DNA of 64,000 bases from Isoetes taiwanensis (Eukaryota; Streptophyta; Lycopodiopsida; Isoetales; Isoetaceae). The notes beneath the pieces were generated by a model. The model saw nothing but the letters and a program-made list of their open reading frames with translations, was not told the DNA's origin and did not search any database. The position numbers and the translations under genes are program-made. This document shows positions 11,040 through 23,044 of the stretch, piece by piece (positions within the stretch are counted from its first letter, which is position 1; every line of letters begins with the position of its first letter). Where the stretch lies: positions 1 to 64,000 of the forward strand of contig JAJEKV010000524.1 in assembly GCA_021234155.1 (NCBI GenBank). Reading direction: 5' to 3'.

Positions 11040-12600
11040 ACACTTATTGACTTGTTGATGAGACCTATAAAAGGGAGAACAACCAATCCCATATATGTCT
11101 AAGATGGCTACACATAGAAAAGCAATGCTCAATGGCCTCAAAACACTGCTTACATATTGGACATAAATCTGATATTCTAGGGTTAAATCTGTGGACAAGC
11201 ACATTAACCCGAAGACATCTGTGAAGAATCTGCCACCAAAGTACTGCCACTTTAGGATGAAGTGCAATGCCAAAGTCCACATCCGCCATTGAGGAGGAGT
11301 GAATTGAAGGGGCCACTTATTAGAAGGAAGAATATCGATTATCGCAAAGCTTATACATAGAGTTACGCCAAAGAGCTCCTCGGGTCCCATGGCCCCACCA
11401 AAAACTTTAATCGAATTATACTCAAGTTATACCATGCTGCAATTGTTAAGACTCTAGCCATTTTCCAACGTCTATGGATCAATGGATGCACGGTAAAACA
11501 AAGTGGTCCATAGTCAGCCAGGGGTGCAGTAAGATGAGCACAAGCGGTTGGGTTGATGTGAAATACCATATTGACTATATTCCAGAAATCTAAAAAGCGT
11601 GAAAATATAATATACGTTGGAGTGTCTAGGCCCAATCCTGCCTGTGTTAAGGCCACAAACTTTTGTTTCCTCTGTCCATATCGTTAGTTACTGCTCAAGA
11701 ATTTCAGATAGCAGTTTTGCCAACAACGAGCTGACCATGATTCTAGGGTAGTTGGTGGGGCAATGAGAATCACTTGCATTATATGAGGATGAAGCCAAAA
11801 CCAACCCAAAATATCCCTCGGTTCCATTGCTACAAGTACTAATGGCTTGCAAAGCAAATGTAGAAGTGGCAATTTCTAATTTCTCTGATTCGTTGATATC
11901 GAAATTCATTGATCCAAGATAGCTGAGGTGCCATGGCAAGTGGACAGGCTAGAATTTAAAGAATTCTTGTACCTTAGAAAAGGCAAGCCTGCTAAAAGAA
12001 AAGTTGAAGGTCCATTTTTGGGTTGCCCCTAGGGGGCAAACCCTTGCTCATGTGGGTTTCTGGCATATTCTAAGCATATGCTAGAATATGCCCAGAATAT
12101 ACCCGAGACTGCTCTAAACTTATTGTTGCATGTAAATTGGCGATCATTAGTGTTGCAGGGGTGCGGTGTGGAAACTGCCTAACCGCCATCGCCATGCCCC
12201 TGAATACAGAGGACCAATCCTTCCCAAGGGGTCTTCACACTGAAGCTTGAGCTCCACCAAGCTTGGCACTTTATAGATCAGCTATGGGGTTCTAGTAAAA
12301 ACCTTCTTCACGACCAAGAAATAATTTCTCCTTCAAATCTTTCCCCACCCAATTCTCCACATGCCATCGCAAAATGTCCTTATTCTACCATTGCCCAGCA
12401 TTCCGTCCCTTGTGTCTTCCAAATTCCCCCACATTATCCAAGATTTAGCAAGCTCCAGTATGAAATCATGCCGGAATAGCAGCTCGATGGTCTTCTTAAA
12501 GAATATGGCTTGTCTGCGGTCGATATGCCTTGAAGAAAAATGAGGGCAGCCTTGAAGAAAAGCGACATTATGCCATTGATGCATTTCTTTGGGGAAGTGA
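11040..12600 (-). mobile_element. LINE remnant (RT C-terminus and zf-RVT)
   Basis: On the minus strand the segment at 11316-11065 encodes a reverse-transcriptase zinc-binding (zf-RVT) domain: WWQILHRCLRVN, then SDLCPICKQCFEAIEHCF, with the CPxC..C..H pattern, followed by IWDWLF. Upstream, 11939-11688 encodes a typical connection region after RT (PWHLSYLG, then LLAKLLSEIL). Further upstream, 12584-12100 keeps partial open frames such as MWHNVAFLQG-like sequence that may be the RT/endonuclease linker; that part is weak. Many frameshifts and stops are present. The catalytic YADD block is not visible, so the RT core is lost or unrecognisable. No poly-A tail is evident at the 3' side. Confidence 0.65.
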
Positions 12601-14640
12601 TCATTCCCTGGTGACTGACCTTTTATTCTAGACTAAGCTTTGTGTGTCATAGCTTTTAAAGTCTGTTTTAGGTTTGAAAAGATAATATTATATTCTTGGA
12701 TAAGGCAAAGAAGGCAAAGGATGCAATAAATCGAAAAAGAAAATATAAAATTTGGATCCGACAGGTCGCTATAGTGAACGGGTATCCCAAGAACAAATTT
12801 TCGCATGCTTTGAAGATATGTATATTTGCCATTGCATGTAGTTGTGGATATGGCATGAAGTTATGAGTATCTCTATTATATGCAGTTGATTGCATAATCT
12901 ATTGCCAGTGATGGTGCTATTAACAATATTCTCTTCCGTCTAGAAAAGTCACAATTTTGGATTTTGGCCGACATCTGTTTTTCTCCAAATGAAATTTATA
13001 AGGTTTAGGAAAATAGATTTTTCAAGATTTTGACTATCTATTGCCACCGTGAATCGTGGATGATAAGTTCCAATTTTAGTTTTCTTTTGAACTACAAAAA
13101 TTAAAGAAAGGGCATTCATATCTGCATCTTTTTGGAAACATTGATTTCAGTCTGGCATTTTTCCAGAAGAGCATGTCTTTTTGCGTTGCCAAAACTTTCA
13201 AGAGAAGTTTACATCCAGAAAAGAAACAAGCCTTTTTGCTCCCTGTATAAGTATTATCTTATGGCTTGTTTTTTCCTACCTTGAAATTATAGCCATTGAT
13301 TTTAATAATGTTCCCAAGTATATTCCTTCTAATGCATTCTCCCCTCATTAAAATGCGTGATGGGGTCAAACTGGATCTTCCACCTCAGCATATGAATTCT
13401 CCACCTTTGAAGAAAGTCAAGATACAAGTCAATTTTATTTTACAAATTTGAAATTTTACGCGAACAATCTACATATACCTTTGGTGCTACTGTATGCCTC
13501 CACTGTCATAGCACAAGCATAAAAAATAGCTACAAGAACGTAAACAAATATAAGGCAAAACAAAACCCTTTCACAACTCCTCGATGAAGGATATGGCGGA
13601 TCCCCTCTACGGGCGTTTTTCTTTTCAACCCCTTTTTTCTTTTAGTCTATCATCTTAAGACGACTTACGCTTAGTCTTATCTTGTTGCTCATAGCAGGAT
13701 CCTCCGGAATGGCCAATTTATCCTCCGCGAGATCATTACGGTGTGGCTCCATAAACCCCGTGCAATCCATAACCTACTCCAAGTCCTAATCCCAACTTCC
13801 TCACAAATTGGGGATGAACTATTTTTCCAGGCCGACCGCTTCCTTTCGGTCGAAACTCCCCGAGAGCTCCAATCTACCACAAAAATTTTGAGCCCAAGAC
13901 TCTCCTTTGCAATTTTCAAGGCCAATCGTGGCTGTGGAAAAACTTCGGTTCGATCCTCGGCTTCCTTTGGATGCAAGCTTTGCTTGCTTTCGAAGTGTTC
14001 GCGGCAACCACAATTCTTCAATCCGGCCTCTTAAAGACCCGTGGACCAAATCTGAGCTGATTCGAGCTCGGGAACCCTTAACGTCCTTGGCCTCTGCATT
14101 TAGCCGTAGGATTAAATCCCAGCCGTCTATTCTAAGAGGTTATATCCAAGAACAATTTGGGGCCAAAACTGTTATAAGCCGATAACAAAATGTTATGTCC
14201 ATAACATTCTCTTTCTATCCGCATCGACCACGCACGTTTCGGCGCGCCTCCGTAGGTGGTCGATCCTTAGCAAAAGCCCGCCATATTCAAGCCATAGCGG
14301 ATCTCGGCGGCGGCCAGCCGGCTTCTCTCTGTCTTTGAACGACTGGGCTTCATTTTTTTCAGATTTTCTTTGTTTGATCCGTTGTGGCATCTACGCTTTA
14401 AAACAGCTTCTAGCATACCCGCGGCTACGCAATAAAAACCACCGCAGGGTGGAGCTTCCGATACAAAAAGGAACTGGAAAAGGGTTAAAGAGGCGGCAAC
14501 AAAAGATGTTACAAGCAAATGATTATGGTACTGCTTTGAGCAAATCCGACTCATTTGATGCAAAATCCGACTCCACCGTTTAAATCTGCCTCCACCATTA
14601 CCGTCGGACTCCCCTGCTCTGTTTAAATCAGCCTCCACCG
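12600..14640. other. No recognised gene; GC-richer island from 13.57 kb
   Basis: Overlapping open frames occur on both strands between 13690 and 14640. Each looks like the shadow of another, and none has a domain I recognise. Higher GC, CpG-containing sequence and lack of stops on both strands fit a former promoter or 5' region. A short perfect palindrome (AATGTTAT..ATAACATT) lies at about 14190-14210. Confidence 0.4.
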
Positions 14641-14785
14641 CGCCGCGTATGCATCACATGTTACGTTATGAAAGCGAGGCTTACATTTGGTTTCTTTTTC
14701 TTGCCGTAATGCGGTAGGGCTGCCAAGCTGGCTATGGCGTCTCTCGTCAAATGCCTCGATCAAGGGCGTTAAAGGTCGATGGCGT

Positions 14786-14920
14786 CCTCCCCACCGGCGT
14801 TATGGCCCATGAAAATGGCCTCATTGGCCATGTGGCGAGGAAATTCCTATTGCGTCTTGCCGTGCGGGCCACATGGCCACTTTGCCCATTTCACCGGGCC
14901 ATAACGCCTGGTGGGAGGGG
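14786..14920. repeat. Long imperfect hairpin (about 53-nt arms, 29-nt loop)
   Basis: Arm 14786-14837 (containing GGCGTTATGGCCC and TGGCCATGTGG) is the reverse complement of arm 14867-14920, with roughly eight mismatches or small bulges over about 53 nt. The loop is about 29 nt. It could be a foldback or MITE-type element or a miRNA-like precursor; no further copy is seen in this window. Confidence 0.8.
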
Positions 14921-14924
14921 CGTT

Positions 14925-16796
14925 ATCTAGCCCATCTTGCCTCCACAATCATTAACATGCATCACTTTCGCCTTCTCCGCCCCGCATCGCTAATAATAGC
15001 CCTGTTAATCACTTATTAAGTCTGTCGCCATCATCGCTAAAATGGCCCCCTGTTCCTTGCTCTACACTTAACGCAAATGAAAATACTTAAATTAGCAGCA
15101 TGCCAGGTTACCTTTTTTTTTAGCATCTCGTGTGTCACGTTGTTCTAACATCTAAAAAGCAACTTATATAAAGGCATCTCTTTGGGTCAAGCTAGTCTAT
15201 CCACCGTCACAAGACATTATACGAAAAAATCTACAAATACACCTCCATAACAATTTACAATCTTATGTAACATCATACGATTTTCACTATTTTGAAACCT
15301 TATCGTTATATGTTATATCGAGTTGAAATCTTTTTGTAAAATTTTTCCCTTTATACCTTATAAGCCAAGGTATATATATACATGTACATAGAACATAGAA
15401 CGACTTAGCAGTATAGCAGTCTCTCTTTTTGACCATTTGATATTTTTGAGTCAAGATCAGTTGGTGAAGATATCGTCGTTCCCTTGTTTCATCTGTCTGA
15501 ATTCTAAACGTCTGAAGATGGTTAACATTTGGCGACCATTTAGGAAATAACTATATATCTCAGAAGCAAAGAATACATTAAAGAAAAAAAAAATAATAAT
15601 AATAATAGTTTAAAAATATTGTGTGCCCTAAACGATGCAAGAATCTAAAGAACATTCTTCAATATGGCCTAAAAAATCCAGATAATATTCCCAAACAACC
15701 ATCAAACAAGGGTTTACCCCTTTGGGCAACCAAAAACAACCACCAACAACCAACCACCTACCTCAATGAATACGAAACTACAAAACAAAGAATATGCAAA
15801 CACACTCTCGGGACCACCGAGGGCAAACCCTTTGTGCGTAGCACCTTCTTTTATTTCATCCTTAAGTGAGTCTAATATGCAAATCTAGTTTGTACAAATC
15901 TTTGTTTGGTGCTTCTTCCTCTTAGATATTATTCATTATTAGAAACAATGGCCAGTATTTAGTATTTGCAAGATCAATTATTTTTAAATTTCACCTTATT
16001 ACACCCCTCCCTCCCTTTTTTGCTTTTGATGTGGCATCATCTTCACCAGTGGGTCAATCAAATCTTCACGGTCCAAATTTAAGCATGTGTTGAAAACCTA
16101 TAAAGGTTATTTCATATCATTGCCACAATATGGTAGCTTGAAAAATCTAAGGGGCTTTAAGGTACCCAAGGCTACTTGCAATATATGATAAATGGAATTT
16201 AATTGAATTGAGCTTTTACTGTCAGCCTATAGAATGCTTGTATCTGATGACACTAATAAGACCTAGGAACACACTAGCACTTAAATGCCTTAGAACACAA
16301 AAGGTTCCGCTTAAGCCATGTGCTCTTAATTGGCTTTTCCACCAATCCTTACGAAGACTAGATGGCCTATGGAATCCAACTGTGAAGATTAGATAAATAG
16401 CCTATATTTTTTGTAGTTTTGAGTTAAACTACAACACAAAATTCAATCAAATGTCAAAGAATTCATTCTTGTTCAATGTAGCCATCTTCTTGGTTCTTCA
16501 AAGAAAAAATAGAGCATAAATGTCAACATTAAAGTTCTGCCCATTGCATAGTGTTGTCAAGAAAGCCAATGATGTATGTCTATGGCATAGGTAGACATGC
16601 AAGAGAACACTTATATAAATCTATTCAAAAGTCACAATTACAAAACAAGTAGCGTGGACAAAAATTCTCATCTTACCAAATCTTGCAAATAGCTAAACCT
16701 TGCCATCTTCAACAACATGTATGTTCTTCTCAATTGTTGGTGCTTCCTTGCTTCCTCACTACTATTGAAGTCCTAAAATTAACAATACAACAGATA
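14925..16796. other. Spacer without a recognised gene
   Basis: AT-rich DNA. At 16028-16080 (minus strand) there is a stretch with GATGATGCCACAT and a preceding block resembling the 5' subterminal part of the Helitron-like elements at 20.4 and 22.95 kb, so it may be a fragment of the same family. No coding family was found. Confidence 0.45.
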
Positions 16797-18025
16797 CTTT
16801 TTTTTTTTTTTTTTTTAATTGAAGGCTGAAGTATATTTAGATCCGTGTAATAAAAGTACATTGAGAGCTAATAAAAGCTTTTTGAAAATAACCTTTAGGA
16901 TAGGGTAGGTTAGGGACCACGAATAAAAAACCGAACTATCCAAATACAAAATAGAAGCGAGGGAAAAATCTTGGCGGAGTTCAAAAAGTATAGTAAGCGG
17001 TATCTTAGCAAGGTGATCGAGTATTCACAGAAAATTTTTCTTCTTAGGCTCCCTCTTAGAATGATCCTTTCTTCCCATCCCCTTATTGGCTACAATGAAT
17101 AAGCAATAAGGGCATTTGCAGAGATGAGCCTTTCCTGGATTAAATCTGTCCCTCTTGTCCTTTGCAGTGCACAAGATATATCTTTTCTCATCAAAGTAGG
17201 ATGTGCAGGCGCAATTGCAGTGACACTCTTCTCCATGTTCGTTGGGAACTTCGACTCCAAACTGAGTGAGCCATAATGCATTCGTTTGAACATGATTAAA
17301 GTGTTACCTGCAAGCAACAGAACACCGACATTAAAAAATAGAATTGAGCCTTAATTACGATTCCCATAAACTTCCAAAACCCAATTTATGTCATATTGGG
17401 CTTGTTTAATTATGGCATTGGGCGGATGATTTCCTCCTTGAAAATCAAGGTGTTTCTTCCCTTCCACATTCTCCATGGGAGAATGTACCTCCTCCATTCA
17501 ATTGGATTATGAGGGAAAAAGAGCTCAATAGCATGCATTTGGGGTAGGCCAGGAATATTTAGCTCGGTTTACGCTAACTCCAAAATCCATTTACGCCCAT
17601 AAGCAATTTTTAAGCAGGATGTTCTTCATCTTCACGATCCTGCAAACATCTAACACATATGTCGTAATTAGACATGTTGAGCCTCCATCTCTTTCTATTA
17701 GTAGCAAGGGGCCTATGCGAGTTGCCACATAAATGCCTTGATTTTTGGATGAATTGGACTTTTCCACATAAAGGTCAAGTTCCTGTAAACTCTGTCAGGG
17801 TCAATATTCCATTTCATATGAATGGATATTTCTTGGTGCTTGTTTAGATACCTGTAGGCCAAGTTCACTCTGTAACGGAAAAACCATTAATATGCCAAAG
17901 TATATTAGTATCTCCCATAGCCAACCTCGAGAGATATACTATTGAAGAGCCGTTTGGAGTCATCTCCTAAGTCGTAAAAGTGGATTCTTGGTAATCAAAA
18001 TCATGAGTAATGTCCCTAATGTAGA
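16797..18025 (-). mobile_element. LINE, 3' half (zf-RVT and poly-A tail)
   Basis: Minus strand. From 18025 downward the frame reads IYIRDITHDF, then a zf-RVT region (FMWKSPIHPKIKAFMWQLA at about 17770, NMSNYDICVRC at about 17680) and the typical tail IEWRRYILPWRMWKGRN (about 17480). It ends at a run of about 20 T on the plus strand (16797-16816), which is the poly-A tail of a minus-strand LINE. Several stops and frameshifts are present. This part lacks the RT core, which lies on the other side of the Helitron pair (23045-25656). At the junction, WTNRGI before the insertion reads directly into IYIRDI, a common LINE sequence type, so both halves are one element. Confidence 0.75.
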
Positions 18026-20480
18026 CTAGTAAGGGTGCCCGTTCTTTGGGCATAAGTTGAGAGCCCTGTAAATTTTTGAGCTGCACACTAACAATGTAAA
18101 TTTTGTAGTGCTACTACTATTGTAGTATCGTTCTAGCAAAATGTAACATCGTCTTACATTGTAATATTATGTCCAACTTTTTTCTACCCATGCCATTCCA
18201 TGCCATTGTGGACTCATGTTTGGTAATAGCGCATGTCTAAATGCTCAAAAGTCACACTTGACAATATCATGCATTTGAACTACATTCTAGGTAGTTTGTT
18301 GTCTATAAAGCAACATACCTACCATAAGTTGCACCAAGTAACACAGTTATAAAATCCACTACGAAATGTTTGCCTTATCCCAATATTTTGCAACTAGCAT
18401 TCTACTCTAAAACGTGTACTAGAAATGCAGGGCACATGTAGGTGGAATACAATAGTACAAATAAAATCATCATCATCATCATGAATAATAAATTAATTGG
18501 GCATTTATCCTTTGTTTCCGAAGGTATATCGTTATGCCGGGCATTAGTTGTACATGTAGGTGGAATACAATAATACAAATAAAATCATGTCTTGAGTTGA
18601 GAATTGAAGGGTAGTTTGCATACAAAGGATAAGAGAACAAATCTTGCTTAAGTCGGAACGTCAATGAAAAGTAGGAACACCAAGTTCAAAATTACACTTG
18701 CAATATTACCATTGGGCGAGGGTAGTTGATGTTTCCATAACCATAATTGTGGGAGAGAACATTGTATATCATACATATCTATATCAGATTGACTAAACCA
18801 TGTGTTAACTTATTATCCAACTTATCCAAGAAACCTAAGAATGTTAGTTACAACTCTACAGGTGCATTTAACAACAACATAGATGTAACACTAATAGTTT
18901 AGCTCTTATATATTTGCAATATAGACATTTTAAGTACCATTGTAAAGCGGTTGGCATCCACGTAAAACTATGATTATTAGTAGACCGAGTTGTGTTTGAT
19001 GCTGATATAAGATATAGTTTTTATTAGCCAGATTGCTTGCTTGTCCACTATTAGCTAGTACCACGAGTAAATTATGAGGATCTAAAAAATAGGACATGCA
19101 CTTCTTCAAAGCCAAGTGGCATAATACAAATTTAGATCCTAATGGTGTTGTTCTTTCTTCAGCCGCAACCTTTGCTCGACTCCATACTTGTTCGCAAACC
19201 AACAAAAGTACACAATAAATTGAGTACAGATATAGAATGATAAAGGCAAACATAAATAAGCTATCTTTAAAAGATAGCCTAACTTCGAAAATCGGACACA
19301 ACATATAGCATTACCGTTATCTTCTTGTGCCACCCCAATTGTAGCATCCCTTGAGTATCGTCACACAATCTATAACACAACTTTGTAAAATATTTCTAGA
19401 TTCTGAGCTCTAATCCTTTGTCACTCGCGGGTTACAAATGGAAATCGTATGTTGTATGTTCCTCAAAGACATTCTTTGCCCTTATGAGCGATTCGTTCCA
19501 TATAAATGTCTCGAGAATAGCATGCAGGAAAAAGCAAAGAGAAGAAAAAATCATTCCCTTAATCTCTAATCCATGCATGTCAAAACAAAGAAGAGAGAAA
19601 AAATATGGCTTACTTTGTATAGAGAAAGAGCGTTTTTAAGAATAAAATCTTGGATCCCTTAATATAGAAATCCTTGAAGTAATATCTGACCCAGGCCTCT
19701 TATAGTTCTCAACGGATGTAGATACAAAGCTTCTATGATGTAACCAAAGGCTTTAAATGTATCCATAAGCATATTTCTCTATCAATGAATACAATCCTTA
19801 AAAGACCCAGGCCTATCTAGTTCTAGTCACGACAAAAGCTTTCTCAAAGTATTTTTCCGACAGCGAGGGATGCTTAACAAAGGATTCACGGATTAAGGGA
19901 ATAGACACGAATGGGAGTTTGGCGCTGCTTTACCCTCAAATAAATCGGTTCTATTACGATTTCCTCCTTATCTATTTGCTACAATTGATCTCGATAGGAA
20001 GCGCTCCATATGCCGCCGTTAGCCATGGCGGTCGTTACATAAACAAAACTCCAGTAATCCTCCGGCATCAATATCTCGGACTAAAACCAAGAGGAGTCTT
20101 CTAATCCATTTTATTGTAGCAACGCCATAAAAGCTGAAAAAAGGAACAAATATGATGATGGAATGGATGGGAAGCGAACTTGATAGTTGCCATGGCCGCA
20201 ACGATATCCCTAAACCGGAGGAAGCGAGAAGCTCTAACCACGAGAAACCACAAGCGGAAGTGCTAAAAACCTAAGAAGATTGTGGAATGTATTTGCACCG
20301 ATTTTTCTAACCTAGCGGGGTTTCCACATGGCGTGCATGTGGATAGCGCGCCATGGCTATGAACCCTAAAAACTCAAAACTTTGTGGACGTGGCATCATC
20401 ATCGCCATTGGTTTGGTGAATGCGGTAGTTAAAATTAGGGCCTGGGTCCAACACTTACACAATAACATTATAATATAAGA
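18026..20480 (-). mobile_element. Helitron-like element A (non-autonomous, 2455 bp)
   Basis: Read on the minus strand, the element starts 5'-TCTTATATTATAATG at 20480 and ends with a short GCCC..GGGC hairpin, ten bases and CTAG-3' at 18026. The base after the end is T (18025). These are the Helitron hallmarks: 5' TC, 3' hairpin plus CTRR, insertion between A and T, no target-site duplication. It encodes no RepHel protein, so it is non-autonomous. Internally, an ATG in good context at 20193 begins MATIKFASHPF, and an open stretch near 19340-19250 (ATIGVAQEDNGNAICC) could be captured gene sequence. I do not recognise it. Near the 3' end a 39-bp block is duplicated (18434 and 18552). Confidence 0.72.
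18434..18590. repeat. Two copies of a 39-bp block, 118 bp apart
   Basis: ACATGTAGGTGGAATACAAT followed by (A/G)TACAAATAAAATCAT occurs at 18434-18472 and 18552-18590. A short CAT-type microsatellite follows the first copy. Both lie in the 3' part of Helitron-like element A. Confidence 0.9.
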
Positions 20481-20588
20481 CTAGTAATGGTGCCCGGTAC
20501 ATGGAGATTTGGAGATGATCAGAGATAAGAAAAGAGCCAGACACAAACCTAAATATATTATCAATTTTGTAGCTTCTTCCTTCTAAAT

Positions 20589-20733
20589 ACATAATGGCAA
20601 ACAATGCCCAGCATTGTTGGACTAAAGTTACAAATATATCAATTGATGAACCTATCGTGGTTATACATAATGGCAAACAAAGCCCAGCATTGTTGGGCTA
20701 AAGTTACAAATATATCAATTCATGAACCCATCG
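20589..20733. repeat. Two-copy tandem repeat, 76 bp period
   Basis: A block starting ACATAATGGCAAACAA, with GCCCAGCATTGTTGG(A/G)CTAAAG inside, occurs at 20589-20657 and 20665-20733. It lies near the 3' terminus of Helitron-like element B, where duplicated subterminal blocks are common in this class. Confidence 0.9.
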
Positions 20734-21225
20734 ATATGTTATCTATGTCATATAAAATACCTTAATAAATGTCAAATGAACTTAATTGAGTGGTTTATGA
20801 TTTGCCTTATATCAAAATGGCATTCAATATAGAATACACTTGTAAAGTGAAGAATAAAAAACGTGTATACAATAAATGTTGAAAGGGCATAGTTGCTTGG
20901 CATGTGCAACAGCTTCTTACACTTTCTATTCTGCTTCGCTTCACTTCCTATTCTAGAAATGTTAATCAAATTGTGGAAAAATGTACAAATTCATTGTACA
21001 GTGACAATAAAAAAGAACATGTTTCCTATGACATTATTCCATATCTTTGTAATTTAAGGTGCATAATCTGTAAACCCTTTCATCCAATATATCTTCATGC
21101 ATAGACTCTATTTATTTTGCATGCCTAGCATATAAATTTGTCCAGTATATACTATAATTTTTACTCTATTAAACTATGCAGCTCTTGACTTATTTGCGAG
21201 AAATATTTGCAGGAGATTTGCTCAA

Positions 21226-22790
21226 TCAAGCTTCTTTGCAATAGAAGGGAATGTTCCGCACACCATCTGCAAAATTAACATATAAGAATAAAGATTTAAC
21301 ATCAACAATGATAATGACCAACAAAGTAAATTTTATAAAACATGAACGAATATGAAGTAATATTTTGCGAAGTAATTACGTTATTAAGGATGCTCTTTCA
21401 GCTGTCTGAACGAAACCAAAGAAAAAAAAAACAACAAAGAATAAAACCCACCTTAATCTTGGCTCATCTCATCATGTAAGTAATTATCTCTTTTGAATAA
21501 TGTATTAGCAGATTAGGAATGAAATGTATGTCATGCAATGTAATGTGCAATGTTGCTGTCAAATGAGAAGTTACAAAGTGAACTGGTTACCTTTGTCTTA
21601 GTAAATGCGATGGACTGGACTTGAGGAACTCGGATACCTTTCCTTTTGTTGCATACACGAAAAGCACAGGACTATTCATAACTGCATGCATAAGTGCATG
21701 AGGAAAACAACACAAAAAATTTAAAATTTTCCACAAAAAGTACCTTGCTTCCACATAAGGCTTCAGATCATTGTATAATGTGAGGAAATTGTTCAGATTA
21801 TCTCACTCTGTTTGAGCATTCTGTTTACACATCAGGGCTTCTGGAATATTACCAACGGTAACCAAATTTTAGAATAAGGGCGTGATGGAAGATACATGGC
21901 TCCTCTGCTTGCAGCTTCGATCCACAGGATTTGAAGCGCCCTTCTTCCTAGCAGTAAGGCATTGACTATCAGACCGAAAATCTTAGCAGCACCAACACTG
22001 CACCAAAACCAGCATGCACGCACTACAAATACCTTAGCTTGCAACCCTTAAGCAAGTTGGTGTTGAAATGCACTTCCAACTCCAAAACCCAACAAACGAT
22101 TCTGCAAAAGCATCAATCAGTGAGAGATGGCCGGGCATGTTGTGTAATTTGATATTTACTGGAAATACCACAAAGAGAATAACTTCGATCTATTGATGAT
22201 TTTTCACTTTTAATAATGCCTAGAATGTTGCATACATGAAAAGCACACAACATTGAAATCTGTCAAGTTCTATGGCATCTCTGTTTGTGCTATTATATCC
22301 ATAACTACAGCAGCAGAACTAATTTACACTGTATCCTGACCATTTTGGGATATGAATAAGTGCCCTAAATATCTATACAGACCTACAAATTGGCAAGAAC
22401 AAAATGTATTTCGTGCATGGTCTTGGAAGCATGAAAGCACGATAAATCTGAGCAAAAACCTGATTATTTTCGTTCCAACATCTAAGGACTCTAATTAATC
22501 AAAGAAGGATCGATAGGGTGTACTAAATTCAGAGCAAATAAGAGGGGATAAAACCTTGGAGAGTTGGTTGAAGGCTCCATACTGGTTCACCGAGAAAAGC
22601 CATAAATCATATAGTTTTGGAACAAAACAACTACCAAGCAGCAAAATCCTAAGCTAAAAAGGAAAAATCGTGGACCACTCAAATCGATGCAGCCAAAATC
22701 GTCTGCCTAATTACTGGTTGCTGATCTCCAGCTACCTGCGACCACTGCGGATCGGTAGGCTCCATCATTACGCAGAATCGACCAAACATC
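21226..22790 (-). pseudogene. Captured gene fragment inside Helitron B (four candidate exons)
   Basis: Four minus-strand segments have splice signals. Exon 1 (22790-22736) starts ATG, reads MFGRFCVMMEPTDPQWSA and ends at a GTAGCT donor. A second exon (21840-21744), after an AG at 21841-21842, holds LNNFLTLYNDLKPYVEA and ends at GTACTT. The next (21681-21591) reads AFRVCNKRKGIRVPQVQS and ends at GTAACC. The last (21266-21226) reads MVCGTFPSIAKKLD then TGA. The last two junctions keep the frame exactly. In-frame stops after NAQTE and after SYE show decay. A gap of about 900 bp separates exon 1 from the second exon, so exons may be missing. I do not recognise the parent gene. Same-orientation exons inside the Helitron boundaries fit gene capture. 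Confidence 0.5.
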
Positions 22791-23044
22791 TTGGGACTTG
22801 GGAGGAAGCGGGATTTTTAGGAGGAGCCGCCCGAGGTATTTAGGTTAAAAAGGAATAAAAGTGTCGAAAATAGCATTATAGGGGCTTTTTTTTAAAAAGG
22901 GAGGCCAAGAAGTCGGATTATTTACTCTTCAATCCCACTAAAGAATCTAAATGTGGCATCATCTCTTCCATTGATTTCATCAAATCTGGGCAGCCCAAAT
23001 TAGGGCTGGGTCCAACACTTACACAATAACATTATAATATAAGA

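Larger units (their letters stand above)
20481..23044 (-). mobile_element. Helitron-like element B (non-autonomous, 2564 bp)
   Basis: Minus strand. The 5' end (TCTTATATTATAATG) is at 23044 and is preceded by host A (23045). The 3' end, GGGCACCATTACTAG, finishes at 20481 and touches the 5' TC of element A with no base between. Elements A and B share about 95 bp at the 5' side (terminal block, GTGTTGGACCCAG, and a GATGATGCCAC block), plus the 3' terminus. Their interiors differ, so this is not a simple tandem copy. The 3' hairpin of B is weaker than that of A. No Rep or helicase is encoded. The interior contains exons of an unidentified gene in the same orientation (21226-22790) and a 76-bp tandem repeat near the 3' end. 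Confidence 0.72.

Noticed and set aside
13689-14640. Overlapping open frames on both strands as genes
   Set aside because: The frames shadow each other in a GC-richer stretch with few stops. None has a recognisable domain or splice-consistent continuation.
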